The notes beneath the pieces were generated by a model that made no database searches, was not told the DNA's origin, and saw only the letters and a program-made list of their open reading frames with translations. Position numbers and translations under genes: made by a program. From the NCBI GenBank assembly GCA_021604825.1, contig BQJS01000026.1, positions 1-32,520 of the forward strand: a stretch of DNA of 32,520 nt. Reading direction: 5' to 3'. Shown piece after piece: positions 8,422-16,840 of this stretch. The stretch's first letter is position 1. Every line of letters begins with the position of its first letter. The stretch is from Phycisphaerae bacterium (GTDB lineage Bacteria; Planctomycetota; Phycisphaerae; UBA1845).

Positions 8422-8629
8422 GATCGGATCTGGGCCCTCAGATACGTGGCGATGTTTACGACCTGCCCCCAATCTTCGCCGGTTTGGAATAGGTGTGCAA
8501 CTGCCGCAGTCACAAGTGGAATGGCGGCGTGACTTCTTGCCGGTATCAAGTCTCTATTTGATCCATGCAGGTATCCCTGTACGGTGTGTGCATTTGGCAG
8601 TCGAACTGCGAAGTCTGGCGAATTCGGAT

Positions 8630-10198
8630 TTATCGCGGCGGCTCCAGCAGCGGCTTTTTGGCAAGGTAGAGTAGCAGCGTATCCGCGTCCACCAAGTGAC
8701 TATGAGGTGGATTGATGATCTCCTTTCCCGTGGACGTGCGAAGGCCCACGACGAGCCCACCTCGCTTGGATAATTGCATCTCTGCCATTACGTCACCAAA
8801 TGGCACAGCATCCTTTTTTTCTCCAGGGATTGTTCCTATGTACACGCTGTGCGAGCCAGAAATCAGCACCCTGCTCATCGCCGTTGCAGTTCCGTGGAAT
8901 CCAACGGCATGGGCGATCATCGAATATCCAATCTTGCGGGTCTCTATCACTTCGTCGGCACCGGCTGAGCGTGCGTGGTCAACATTTTCGGAGTCAAGAA
9001 TTTCGGCAACGAGGTACAACGGCGAACGGCGATGTCGAACCTGGTCGCGTTTGCGATTGAGGTATGAGCGGATGGTGAATGTGATGAGAATCGTGCGCGC
9101 GTCTGCGGCTTGCGGCGTTGTGTCCCGTTCTCCCGAAATGATTGCCGCAGCTGCGTGCGTCAGACGCACCTTGTCCAGTTCGCTCTCTTTGGTTGGATCA
9201 CCGGGAACCCAAAGGAACTCCGGAGCAAGATCGCGCGGACGCTCGTGATCGTCGAAGATCACAACTCTTTTTTGCGTTAAGTCCTGTTCTTGCATCAGCG
9301 CGTCGAGCAGTAAATGCGTGCTTTGGTCGTACCCGCAAACGACAATGTGATTCACGTAATCGCTCATTCGAAACTGTTCCTCCCGAATGCTCATTATACC
9401 TCTCACCAGGCTGGATCCCACGATACCTGCGAACAAAGCAAGTGTGATCATTCCGGCCACCATCACCACGGCGGCGATGATTCTCCCCAGTGGTGTCACT
9501 GGCGTGACATCTCCGTAACCCACGGTGGTAATTGTGACCAGTGCCCACCACATTCCATCGAATAACGAGCCAATGCTCGCGTTCACATTCACTTCGACAA
9601 GATAGAAGCTCGTTCCGCCAAGGAGGGTCGCTATTCCCATCACACCGAATGCCAGCGTAAAGAGCAGGCTGCTTTCTTCAAATGCAAGCCAGACCATGGC
9701 GAAGGGGTTGCGGTAACGAAACACACGGGTTGTGCGAAGCAGCCTTAGCAGCCGAAGAACACGCAAGCCGCGCAGGCCTGGAAACAACGCCAGCACGGCA
9801 AGAATATCCACGAGCAGAATCGGTCGCAGCATGTATCGCAGCCGTCCAAACAAGTGGGCGCGCAGTCGGCCCATCGGCGGACGTTGGAAGACGATCAACG
9901 ACTGTGGGCGAAACGAGCCGATGCGCAGCAGGATCTCCAAAGTGAATATCATCAACAATACTCGGTCGGCCCATCGCAAAACCGATGTCGCCGGGTTGTC
10001 CTCGGGAAGCGGGACTTCGACGACAAGCAGCAGGATGGAGAGGAGAATCAGTGCCCAAATCACTCCCTGAACGTAGCGATAGGCCTGGGTTCCGGGCTCG
10101 TGGAAAGTGGCGTGGAGGATTTTGGCGAAGGTGCTCATCGAGATAGAGAGGTTATCAATTGGTGGCCCTTCGTGAAAGACCGGGATTCTCAGTTGCAT
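8630..10198 (-). CDS. Voltage-gated-like potassium channel with RCK (TrkA-N/TrkA-C) domains
   Basis: This 522-residue inner-membrane protein has six hydrophobic helices between about residues 42 and 265. S4 is arginine-rich (GLRGLRVLRLLRLLRTTRVF, about 141-160), the pore loop carries the potassium filter TTVGYGD (about 224-230), and S6 follows. Residues about 283-430 form a cytoplasmic RCK_N/TrkA-N domain (HIVVCGYDQSTHLLLDAL), and the last 80 residues look like a TrkA_C/RCK_C lobe (GLVVGLRTSTGKEIINPP...DADTLLLYLA). Such channels pass K+ and are gated by ligands on the RCK ring. TrkA_C lobes are known c-di-AMP targets in other bacteria, and a diadenylate cyclase lies 4 kb away, so regulation by it is possible but inferred. 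The ATG at 10198 lacks a strong ribosome site, and ATG 10138 is an alternative. Confidence 0.9.
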   Translation of the reverse strand: MQLRIPVFHEGPPIDNLSISMSTFAKILHATFHEPGTQAYRYVQGVIWALILLSILLLVVEVPLPEDNPATSVLRWADRVLLMIFTLEILLRIGSFRPQSLIVFQRPPMGRLRAHLFGRLRYMLRPILLVDILAVLALFPGLRGLRVLRLLRLLRTTRVFRYRNPFAMVWLAFEESSLLFTLAFGVMGIATLLGGTSFYLVEVNVNASIGSLFDGMWWALVTITTVGYGDVTPVTPLGRIIAAVVMVAGMITLALFAGIVGSSLVRGIMSIREEQFRMSDYVNHIVVCGYDQSTHLLLDALMQEQDLTQKRVVIFDDHERPRDLAPEFLWVPGDPTKESELDKVRLTHAAAAIISGERDTTPQAADARTILITFTIRSYLNRKRDQVRHRRSPLYLVAEILDSENVDHARSAGADEVIETRKIGYSMIAHAVGFHGTATAMSRVLISGSHSVYIGTIPGEKKDAVPFGDVMAEMQLSKRGGLVVGLRTSTGKEIINPPHSHLVDADTLLLYLAKKPLLEPPR

Positions 10199-10381
10199 AA
10201 GGTTGGGACATTAGGGTGTCGACGTCCCGATGGCCCTGAGCAATGTCTCACCGGTCAGATTGACATCCGAGGGTCCGAAGTCGTCATCTTGCTCGACCGT
10301 GAATTATGTACATCGCCATGCAATTCTTGCCAAAACGCGGTTGCAGAGAGACACTTGAGCTGTTCCGCAAGGGCTGATTTC

Positions 10382-10386
10382 AGGAG
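10382..10386 (+). promoter_or_regulatory. Ribosome binding site deciding the GTG start at 10394
   Basis: AGGAG ends seven bases before GTG 10394, the only start in this frame that has such a site and opens directly into the receiver domain. Confidence 0.75.
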
Positions 10387-10393
10387 TGATCCA

Positions 10394-11278
10394 GTGCATG
10401 ACATCTTGATCGTGGACAACGAACCGTTCGATTTATCAATCCTTCAGGTGATGCTCGAGGACGATAATTATCGATTCCTGACGGCAAGTACCGATGAAGA
10501 AACCAAGCGTCTAATCAGTGACACGCAGCCACACTTGGCGGCTATTCTCATCGATTGGATTTTGCCAGACTCCGACGGTGTTGCGCTGCTTGCCTGGCTG
10601 AAATCGCGGCCCGAACTCGCAGACGTTGAGGTGATTGTGCATTCAGTCGAGTTCGAATCGGCGAACGTCGAACGGGGCATTGAATGTGGTGCCTATTACT
10701 ATGTGACGAAACCATTTGAAGAAGTTCAGCTTGAGGCCATCGTACGGGCAGCCATTTCGTCATTTGAACTCAAACGGCGGCTGCGAGGAGAAGTGAAGGC
10801 GAGTGAAGATGTATTCGCCATGTTAAGCCAGGGGCGTTTCAAGTTTAAGACCGTTGAAGAAGCAAGTTTGCTTGCTGTATATCTCGCATCTGCGTGTCGT
10901 TCTCCAAGTTGCTCCATGGGAATTCGCGAGTTGCTTGTCAATGCAGTCGAGCATGGCAATCTTGAAATTAGTTATGACGAGAAAGGGCAACTTCTGGCAG
11001 ATCACACGTTAGAAGCTGAACGGTCTCGCCGCCTGGGACTGGACAAGTACCGTGATCGTTGCGTCGAAGTGACGTTGCAAAGGACTTCAACTCAAGTATC
11101 GATGACCATTAAAGACTCGGGCCGGGGGTTTAACTTCGAGCGATTCCTGACGATGGACGACGAACGGTTGTTTGACGCTCATGGGCGCGGCGTATTGATG
11201 GCATCGTCGTGTTTGGAACTTCAATACATCGAGCCCGGGAACGAGGTGCGTGTCAATATTCCAATTGCACAAACGTAA
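10394..11278 (+). CDS. Response regulator fused to anti-sigma-type ATPase domain
   Basis: The GTG at 10394 has an AGGAG seven bases upstream and begins exactly at a receiver domain, giving 294 residues. The receiver (about 1-120) has acidic residues at D8, phospho-acceptor D54 in ILIDWILPDSDG, S84 and K106 in YVTKPF. After a short helix comes a GHKL ATPase of the RsbW/SpoIIAB kind: N-box MGIRELLVNAVEHGNLE, G1 box KDSGRGFNF and G2 box HGRGVLMAS. There is no histidine-phosphorylation domain. The likely role is a phosphorylation-controlled protein kinase or anti-sigma switch in a partner-switching cascade. No obvious partner (anti-anti-sigma, PP2C phosphatase or sigma factor) lies next to it. 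It is divergent from the K+ channel (195 bases apart) and convergent with mgtE. A frame extends upstream to 9854, but that part is antisense to the channel gene. Confidence 0.88.
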   Translation: MHDILIVDNEPFDLSILQVMLEDDNYRFLTASTDEETKRLISDTQPHLAAILIDWILPDSDGVALLAWLKSRPELADVEVIVHSVEFESANVERGIECGAYYYVTKPFEEVQLEAIVRAAISSFELKRRLRGEVKASEDVFAMLSQGRFKFKTVEEASLLAVYLASACRSPSCSMGIRELLVNAVEHGNLEISYDEKGQLLADHTLEAERSRRLGLDKYRDRCVEVTLQRTSTQVSMTIKDSGRGFNFERFLTMDDERLFDAHGRGVLMASSCLELQYIEPGNEVRVNIPIAQT

Positions 11279-11330
11279 GGCGCGCACGCAATTCGCCACC
11301 CATGTGTTTGGTGCGATCGTGTTGTGCCAA

Positions 11331-12650
11331 TCAAATGAGGTAGCTTTGGAACATCACCGCAAACCCTAGAAAAGCAACAAAGCCGACCACATCGGTTACT
11401 GTCGTCAAAATAATGCTCGAGCATTGAGCGGGGTCCCACCCGAACGATTTCATGACGATCGGAATGGCGGCTCCAGCCAACCCCGCGAAGAACAGGTTCA
11501 CGATCATGCCCAAGCCGATCACGACGCCAAGCACGGCATTGCCCTGCCAGACCCAGGCGATTAAACCCGTCACGATTCCGGTTACGGTACCGGTGGTTAG
11601 ACCCAACAAACCTTCTTTCAATACGAGTGCACGGAAGCGATGGCTGGGAATCTCGCGCATGACCAAACCGCGCATCACGATCGCCACCGACTGGGCACCT
11701 GCATTTCCACCTTGCCCGGCGACGACGGGAAGAAAAACCGCCAACACCGTGATTCTGGCGATTGTGTCTTCGAAGAGCGAAATCACGAATGCCGCGAGAA
11801 AGGCGGTCGCCAGATTAACGTGAAGCCAAGGCAGGCGCTTTCGAAGCGAAAACGCAAATGGCGAGAACGCGCGTTCGTCCGGGCTTCCACCGAACATTCG
11901 CTGCATGCTTTCAACGACATTGGCCCGCACGCCCTGAATCAGTTGCTCCGCCTTGACGATACCAAGCATGCGATGCTCAGCATCCACCACGGGTGCGGCG
12001 AAGTACTTTCGCTTGCCAAGCTCCTGGGCGGCTTCTGCGCTGTCGAGGAAGCTGTCGAGGGTAAATACGTCGCGTTTTATGATGGACTCGAGCTGCGTGT
12101 CTTCTTCGGAAAGCAGCAGATCGCGCATACTTATCACGCCTAACAGACGTTCGTCGGCATCGACCACATAGGTATACGAGGCAGGGTACCGTTGCGCGGC
12201 CAACTTCCGAATTCTCTGCACAACATCGCGCACGTGTTGATTCTCGCGAAACGCCAGGTAATCGGTGTGCATGATGCGCCCGACGCTACCTTGGGGGTAG
12301 ACGAGCAATTCCCGGGCTTCATTTTTGAGCTTGTCAGGGGCGTGCGGTAGAAGTCGTTCCAATGACTCCTGCGGAAGTCGCATCAACAGTGAAGCCGCCC
12401 GTTTTGGTTCGATGGCGCGGATGGCAGCTTTGAAGCTTTCGGGTTCCAAGTCTTTCAGCATCGCGGCAGCAAAATTCAATTGCAAAAACGGAAGAATCAA
12501 CGCAGCAGTTTCGTCAGGCAATGCTTTGAATACCTGGTCGGCGTCGGCTTGCGGTAACGCTTCCAGAGTGCGGGCGGTACTCGCAGCATCTGCCGAGGCG
12601 ATTTTCGCAATAAGCAGAGTCAGTGGATTTTTTTCAGCGGTGGATACCAA
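11331..12650 (-). CDS. mgtE: Magnesium transporter MgtE
   Basis: This 439-residue protein has the full MgtE architecture: an N-terminal superhelical domain (about 1-135, with LPHAPDKLKNEARELL at its end), two CBS domains (about 136-255: VGRIMHTDYLAF, YVVDADERLLGVISMRDLLL, PVVDAEHRMLGIV), a plug helix and five membrane helices (about 285-439). The membrane part keeps the pore motif PVVAGQGGNAGAQSVAIVMRG and the closing helix SIILTTVTDVVGFVAF. MgtE is a Mg2+-gated channel that imports Mg2+ when cytosolic Mg2+ falls. The start is TTG 12650, because an in-frame TAA lies two codons upstream, and GGAG stands nine bases before it. It is the last of four co-directional genes (85-base gap from the DHH gene) that also make c-di-AMP and a second Mg2+ protein. 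Confidence 0.94.
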   Translation of the reverse strand: MVSTAEKNPLTLLIAKIASADAASTARTLEALPQADADQVFKALPDETAALILPFLQLNFAAAMLKDLEPESFKAAIRAIEPKRAASLLMRLPQESLERLLPHAPDKLKNEARELLVYPQGSVGRIMHTDYLAFRENQHVRDVVQRIRKLAAQRYPASYTYVVDADERLLGVISMRDLLLSEEDTQLESIIKRDVFTLDSFLDSAEAAQELGKRKYFAAPVVDAEHRMLGIVKAEQLIQGVRANVVESMQRMFGGSPDERAFSPFAFSLRKRLPWLHVNLATAFLAAFVISLFEDTIARITVLAVFLPVVAGQGGNAGAQSVAIVMRGLVMREIPSHRFRALVLKEGLLGLTTGTVTGIVTGLIAWVWQGNAVLGVVIGLGMIVNLFFAGLAGAAIPIVMKSFGWDPAQCSSIILTTVTDVVGFVAFLGFAVMFQSYLI

Positions 12651-12735
12651 GGCGGATTACTCCATTTAAGGTGCTTCAAGTGACAGATGATACTGACCTG
12701 GGATTGTCGGATTCAAACGTTTACTGAGAAACACG

Positions 12736-13782
12736 TTACCGACGTTTTGTGATCTCTTTGCGCCTGACGAGTCGTCTGCCGCGGAGGGTTGTATTTCCGC
12801 AAGCGTTGAGCCAGCGCTTGCGTATGTCCCGTTGCAGATCGTCCAAGTCTCTGCCGGTTGCAGAGACATTCACCTTGCCACCAGCCCGATGATAGTGCCC
12901 GCCAAAGTGCCCCAGCCCGCCGAGAGCACGATCCAGAAGTTCCAGCGCCATGCGGTCATTGCCTTTGGACCGTGCCGAAAGAAGCAAATCGTCACCGACG
13001 CGGGCACCGCACAGTACGCATTGCAGTGCGTCGCATCGCACGAGAAGATCGGCCATCTCACCCACAACTTCAGCCGCCGTGATTCGCGGAAGAAAACAAA
13101 CGGCTGAATCGGCATAGACCAGCACACTGTCGAGTCCAAGTAGAAGCTCCTCATAGTAGTAGCGCGGGAGCGGTGGATTTTCAATTTCGGAGAGTAGGTC
13201 GTACGCCGCGCGACCAGACAACCATTGTAACGCGGAATGGTCCAGACGCGACAACTCCTTATTGGCGCCAATCATTTCAGTTCGAATGGCGTAGACCAGA
13301 GCGGTGGCGAGTTGGGCACTCGGTTTCATTCCCTGCTCGCGCATGTATTCAACGGCAATGCTTGCCGACGCGGTCACGTTCGATCGAACATCGCGATAGA
13401 TTGTCCGAACCTTGTTGCTCTTTGCTTCGTGATGATCGATAACCGCCACCGGTGGGGCTTGACCACCTAGTAAGTGGTTGACGGAACTCGCGGAACAATC
13501 CACCAGAACGGTCGCCATTCCTTCGTCGGAAACAAGTTCGTCGACCAGGTCGATCGGTGGTTTTAACAATTGGACGAACTGAAGATTCTCAGCACGCAGG
13601 ATTGGTCCGCGTCCCAGCAGGCGGACCGGTTTCTTCAACCGTCGCTGAACCAGCAAACGCAGCGCCCAACCTGCGGCCATGGCGTCTGGATCCGGATTGT
13701 TGTGCATGACCACCACGGTCTCACGGTATCGGTCGAGCACTTTAAGCAATCGATCGGATCGTTTTGCGTTTTTGCCAGGCAT
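12736..13782 (-). CDS. DHH/DHHA1 phosphoesterase (NrnA / c-di-AMP-pApA hydrolase type)
   Basis: The protein (348 residues from ATG 13782, with AAGGA eight bases upstream) is a stand-alone DHH-DHHA1 phosphodiesterase. Motif I is HNNPDPDAMAAG (near residue 27), motif II VLVDCSA, motif III VIDHHEAKS, and the C-terminal DHHA1 motif reads GGHYHRAGGKV. These bind two Mn2+. Relatives degrade nanoRNA, pAp, pApA or c-di-AMP. The gene immediately follows a c-di-AMP synthase in the same operon (77-base gap), which favours a role in removing c-di-AMP or its product pApA. NrnA-like clearance of short RNA or pAp is the alternative. The tail after the DHHA1 domain is basic (RGRRLVRRKEITKRR). The frame is open back to a GTG at 13845, but that start has no ribosome site. 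Confidence 0.88.
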   Translation of the reverse strand: MPGKNAKRSDRLLKVLDRYRETVVVMHNNPDPDAMAAGWALRLLVQRRLKKPVRLLGRGPILRAENLQFVQLLKPPIDLVDELVSDEGMATVLVDCSASSVNHLLGGQAPPVAVIDHHEAKSNKVRTIYRDVRSNVTASASIAVEYMREQGMKPSAQLATALVYAIRTEMIGANKELSRLDHSALQWLSGRAAYDLLSEIENPPLPRYYYEELLLGLDSVLVYADSAVCFLPRITAAEVVGEMADLLVRCDALQCVLCGARVGDDLLLSARSKGNDRMALELLDRALGGLGHFGGHYHRAGGKVNVSATGRDLDDLQRDIRKRWLNACGNTTLRGRRLVRRKEITKRR

Positions 13783-13859
13783 CCACAATTTCCTTCGTCT
13801 TATTTGTGTCGGCCATGATTGTTGAATCCGCGCCGAATCGGACACGTCGGTACGCGCGT

Positions 13860-15335
13860 CTAGGGCTGACCTTGCGGAACGTCGGTCGCCTGCGGGCTTG
13901 TAGGCACAGCATCCAGCACCAGCAGCACTTCGGTTGGTTGATCGTTTTCCAGTCGCATGTGCTGCGGCAATATCAACTTGGCCTTGGTTTCTGTTGCATC
14001 AGTCATTCGCGAGAGGTCGATCGGTTCAGTATAAATCCGCAGGTTGGATGCTTTGAGCGACCGCCAAACCAATACTTGCACGGCCTCTGGGACGACTTTC
14101 ATCTCACGCTCTCGCAATTTTCGGGGAAGCCGTCCTTCGGTGCGAAGTTCAACGGACGCCTGCGATTTGACCCAGACGTGGACACCAAACGACACGACTC
14201 GTGGGACCGATCGAAAAAGGGATAAGTTGGATGGCGTCTTGAAATTGGAATCGTCAATGACGATTTGCTGCTCGGCTTCAGTTACGGTGCTCAGATCGAG
14301 CGACACCTTCAGTGTGCTGGGGGCGAGCAGAGTGAACGCTCGCTCGTATCCAGTCAGGGTCACCCGCGCCTCAGTGGGCGCTGAATCGTCAATGTCCATA
14401 GTGTCGGCCAGGTTGCGGTATTCAATGGGTACGACGAATGTTTTTTGAACGGTTTCGGCTTCGAAGCTGACCAGAAACCATGCGAGGCTTGCGAGAAAAA
14501 CTGCTGCGACCTTGAGGCCCGGATTCTCTACAAAAAACCGTCGCGAGGTTTCCGCCGGGGTGCGTGGGCGCACACGTTCGGTAAAGCGTTCCAATCTGAG
14601 CTTTAGTGCAACCGGCGCATCGATTCTTTCGAGTGAACCACCTTCCGCCACACTCACGAGACCGCGCTCTTCGGACACGACCATCACCATCGCGTCAGAT
14701 AGTTCGGAAAGCCCCAATGCCGCGCAATGCCGCGTGCCCCGACCGCCGATTTCTTCGCTGTTTTCGGAAAGAGGAAGACGGGCTCCAAACTGCGCGATAC
14801 GATTTTGATCGATGATGACTGCACCATCGTGCCCCAGTGAGTGCGGATCAAAAATGCTGTCGAGAAGAGCCTTGCTGATTCGAGCGTCCGTAGCGACGCC
14901 TCCCTGGGTATGTCTTTCCAGCGGTTCCGTGCCTTGGATCACGAGGAGCGCACCTGTTTTTTTCTTTGCCAACTCAAAAACGGTTTCAACTATCACATCG
15001 AAACTTGGATCGGATGTATAATTGCGGGACCTTCCGAGCTTTCCCAGCGACGCCAGACGCGCGAAGAATCGCCGAAGGTCCTCCTGAAAAACCACGATGA
15101 CCGCGACAGCAGCGAACGCCAATGCCCCTTGAAACATCGCTGCGGTCATGTAGAGGTTGAATGCCCGTGCCAACACATAAACAAGGGCAGCGACTGCAAG
15201 TCCAACCAACATCTGGCGGGATGCAGTGGATTTGGACCACATGAAAAATGCGTAGATGAACAGGGAGATCAGGACGATGTCTGCCGCGTCGGCAATTCGA
15301 AAAGATACCTGCAGATGTTCCCAAATAGAGTTCAT
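13860..15335 (-). CDS. Diadenylate cyclase CdaA fused to YbbR (CdaR-like) domains
   Basis: The protein (491 residues from ATG 15335) joins cyclase and regulator in one chain. Residues about 15-85 are three membrane helices, about 90-235 the DAC domain, then another membrane helix (VAAVFLASLAWFLVSF, about 276-291) and extracytoplasmic YbbR-type repeats to the end. The DAC domain carries GHDGAVII (DGA at 170-172) and RGTRHCAALGLSE at about 199-211, so the canonical RHR motif is RHC. It should make c-di-AMP from two ATP. In Firmicutes CdaA and its YbbR protein CdaR are separate adjacent genes. The topology puts YbbR outside and the cyclase inside, so envelope signals could reach the enzyme directly. 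Neighbours are a CNNM protein upstream and a DHH phosphoesterase downstream. A TTG eight codons upstream (15359) is a possible alternative start. Confidence 0.9.
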   Translation of the reverse strand: MNSIWEHLQVSFRIADAADIVLISLFIYAFFMWSKSTASRQMLVGLAVAALVYVLARAFNLYMTAAMFQGALAFAAVAVIVVFQEDLRRFFARLASLGKLGRSRNYTSDPSFDVIVETVFELAKKKTGALLVIQGTEPLERHTQGGVATDARISKALLDSIFDPHSLGHDGAVIIDQNRIAQFGARLPLSENSEEIGGRGTRHCAALGLSELSDAMVMVVSEERGLVSVAEGGSLERIDAPVALKLRLERFTERVRPRTPAETSRRFFVENPGLKVAAVFLASLAWFLVSFEAETVQKTFVVPIEYRNLADTMDIDDSAPTEARVTLTGYERAFTLLAPSTLKVSLDLSTVTEAEQQIVIDDSNFKTPSNLSLFRSVPRVVSFGVHVWVKSQASVELRTEGRLPRKLREREMKVVPEAVQVLVWRSLKASNLRIYTEPIDLSRMTDATETKAKLILPQHMRLENDQPTEVLLVLDAVPTSPQATDVPQGQP

Positions 15336-15391
15336 GGTTCTGATCCGGGCCCGTCTCAAGACAACAGCGAACGATGCAATACATGGGGCTT

Positions 15392-16450
15392 TTAGGTCTC
15401 GTCTTCGTCCGAGTTTTCTGGTCGGTTGATTCGTCCCGCCGCATCGCGCCGGGCAGCCGCCCGCATATCTTCGTCTCGATCGGACTCATCCACAATCTCT
15501 TGCCCAATAAGCGATTCTAGAACATCCTCCAACGTGACGACGCCAACCAAGCCGCCATATTCATCGACAACACCCAAAATGTGCTGCTTTTTCTTGATGA
15601 ATTCATTGAGCAAGAAGTGACCCGGCGCCGTTTCCGGTGCAAATCCGAGCGGTTTGCACATTGATTCGATGGGAACATCAAATTGATCCGACGCAAGTTT
15701 GCTTATCACCTCATCTTTAAGAACAAACCCGATCCATTCTTCGGGATCGTCACTCCTGAATACCGGTATGCGGGTGTGTTGCCACGAAGAAACCGACTCC
15801 GCCAATTCTCCGACCGTCGTTTGGGATGCGGTTCGCGTGACAACTGTGCGGGGTGACATGATGTCTTTGGCGACGACGTCATTAAGTTGCAGGACATTCT
15901 TGATCAGCTCGGACTCAAACGGGAGAATGCTGCCTTCTTCGGCACTCATATCTGCAAAATGGCGCACCTCATCCTTAGAAGCGATCTTCACTGGCTCGTC
16001 GGATTGAAATACGCTCGTGATCCGTTGACTCAGCCACACCACCGGGAAGAGCCCTCTGATCATCAACTCAAGCGGTGAACTGAGCATTCGCGAGAGCGGC
16101 CGATTGAAAGCGACCCCCGCGACCTTGGGAATGATCTCAGAAATGAAAAGCACAGCCAGCGTAAAGAAAGCCGAAAACCAAAACAGGGATCCCTCTCCGA
16201 AGAGCAAACGCGCCTGGGCCCCCGCAACCGCCGCACCAGCCGTGTTGGACGCCGTATTCAAAATCAATATAGCCGTGATTGGACGCTCCATATTTCGCTT
16301 GAACTTTTCAAGCCGAGGACCGGCTGCGTGCCCGCTCGCGTTCAGTTGGCGAATGTATGGCATTCTGACCGCATAGATTGCAGCCTCACTAAGTGAACAT
16401 AGAGCCGATACGATCAGCACAACAAGTACAGAGATGATGAGAGTTGTCAC
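15392..16450 (-). CDS. CNNM/CorC-type transporter (DUF21 plus CBS pair)
   Basis: This 352-residue membrane protein has the DUF21/CNNM domain (about 1-175; CSLSEAAIYAVRMPYIRQL at the start, ITAILILNTASNTAGAAVAG, VLFISEIIPKVAGVAFNRPL) and two CBS domains (about 195-320; VVAKDIMSPRTVVTRTASQT, HTRIPVFRSDDPEEWIGFVL, ILGVVDEYGGLVGVVTLEDV). It lacks the final CorC/HlyC transporter-associated domain, ending instead in a charged tail of about 25 residues. Relatives export Mg2+ or Na+/Mg2+ and are often annotated as hemolysins. It heads a four-gene co-directional set (56-base gap to the CdaA-YbbR gene) that ends with mgtE, so the set holds both an exporter-type and an importer-type Mg2+ protein. Direction of transport is inferred from the family. 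Confidence 0.9.
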   Translation of the reverse strand: MTTLIISVLVVLIVSALCSLSEAAIYAVRMPYIRQLNASGHAAGPRLEKFKRNMERPITAILILNTASNTAGAAVAGAQARLLFGEGSLFWFSAFFTLAVLFISEIIPKVAGVAFNRPLSRMLSSPLELMIRGLFPVVWLSQRITSVFQSDEPVKIASKDEVRHFADMSAEEGSILPFESELIKNVLQLNDVVAKDIMSPRTVVTRTASQTTVGELAESVSSWQHTRIPVFRSDDPEEWIGFVLKDEVISKLASDQFDVPIESMCKPLGFAPETAPGHFLLNEFIKKKQHILGVVDEYGGLVGVVTLEDVLESLIGQEIVDESDRDEDMRAAARRDAAGRINRPENSDEDET

Positions 16451-16462
16451 AAATTTGCTCCA

Positions 16463-16660
16463 CTATTTGGCACACAAGCAGTTATGCAATTTGCTCAATC
16501 GAAACGGTATCTCCCACACGGAACAAGTGAGCGCCAATCTGTGATCGTACCCTTTACCATCGCTCAGAAGAAGGATGCGGTCACGATCTTCGCCATCGTG
16601 GACGGGCACGGGCGACTGGTTGTCACACAGCAGCGCGGTAATAGTGGCGCAGCGATCCAC
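16463..16660 (-). other. Short uncertain frame upstream of the CNNM gene
   Basis: A 65-codon minus-strand frame ends 12 bases before the CNNM start. It is unrecognised. The part reading GEDRDRILLLSDGKGYDH loosely recalls the EDRxRLLxIGxxLxHDV block that follows the N-terminus in integrase-like proteins. It could therefore be a decayed continuation of the mobile-element ORF just upstream at 16680-16840. No strong ribosome site is seen. Confidence 0.25.
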
Positions 16661-16679
16661 CGAGCGTCCACCCGAGCGC

Positions 16680-16840
16680 AGAGGACATCAACTTGGGCAA
16701 GGAGGAATCGGCACCTCGCATCACGACGCGCGGTTTGACCTTCAAAGAGGAGGTGCAGAACGACGTAAACCCAGCGTGACATGGGCAATCTCTCCAGAAA
16801 GAGGAGGATCGTAAGTCCAATAATGACAAGCGGGCTACAT
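16680..16840 (-). pseudogene. Truncated integrase/transposase-like N-terminus
   Basis: The minus-strand frame reads LVIIGLTILLFLERLP before ATG 16782, then MSRWVYVVLHLLFEGQ, TARRDARCRFLLAQVDVL, CARVD. Beyond this it loses resemblance to anything known. The shared frame with the copy at 46-262 shows mostly synonymous differences. Planctomycete integrase-core proteins often begin with a hydrophobic stretch and ARxRFLLAQVxxLRxR; this match is from memory. No catalytic DDE core is present anywhere in the window. Confidence 0.45.

Noticed and set aside
9854..10393. Longer start for the response regulator
   Set aside because: This part is antisense to the K+ channel gene and unlike any receiver N-terminus; GTG 10394 has AGGAG and starts the domain.
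13740..13816. 24-codon frame MADTNKTKEIVDAWQKRKTI...
   Set aside because: It overlaps the DHH gene start in another frame, and the DHH frame itself has a good start and ribosome site, so I regard it as chance.
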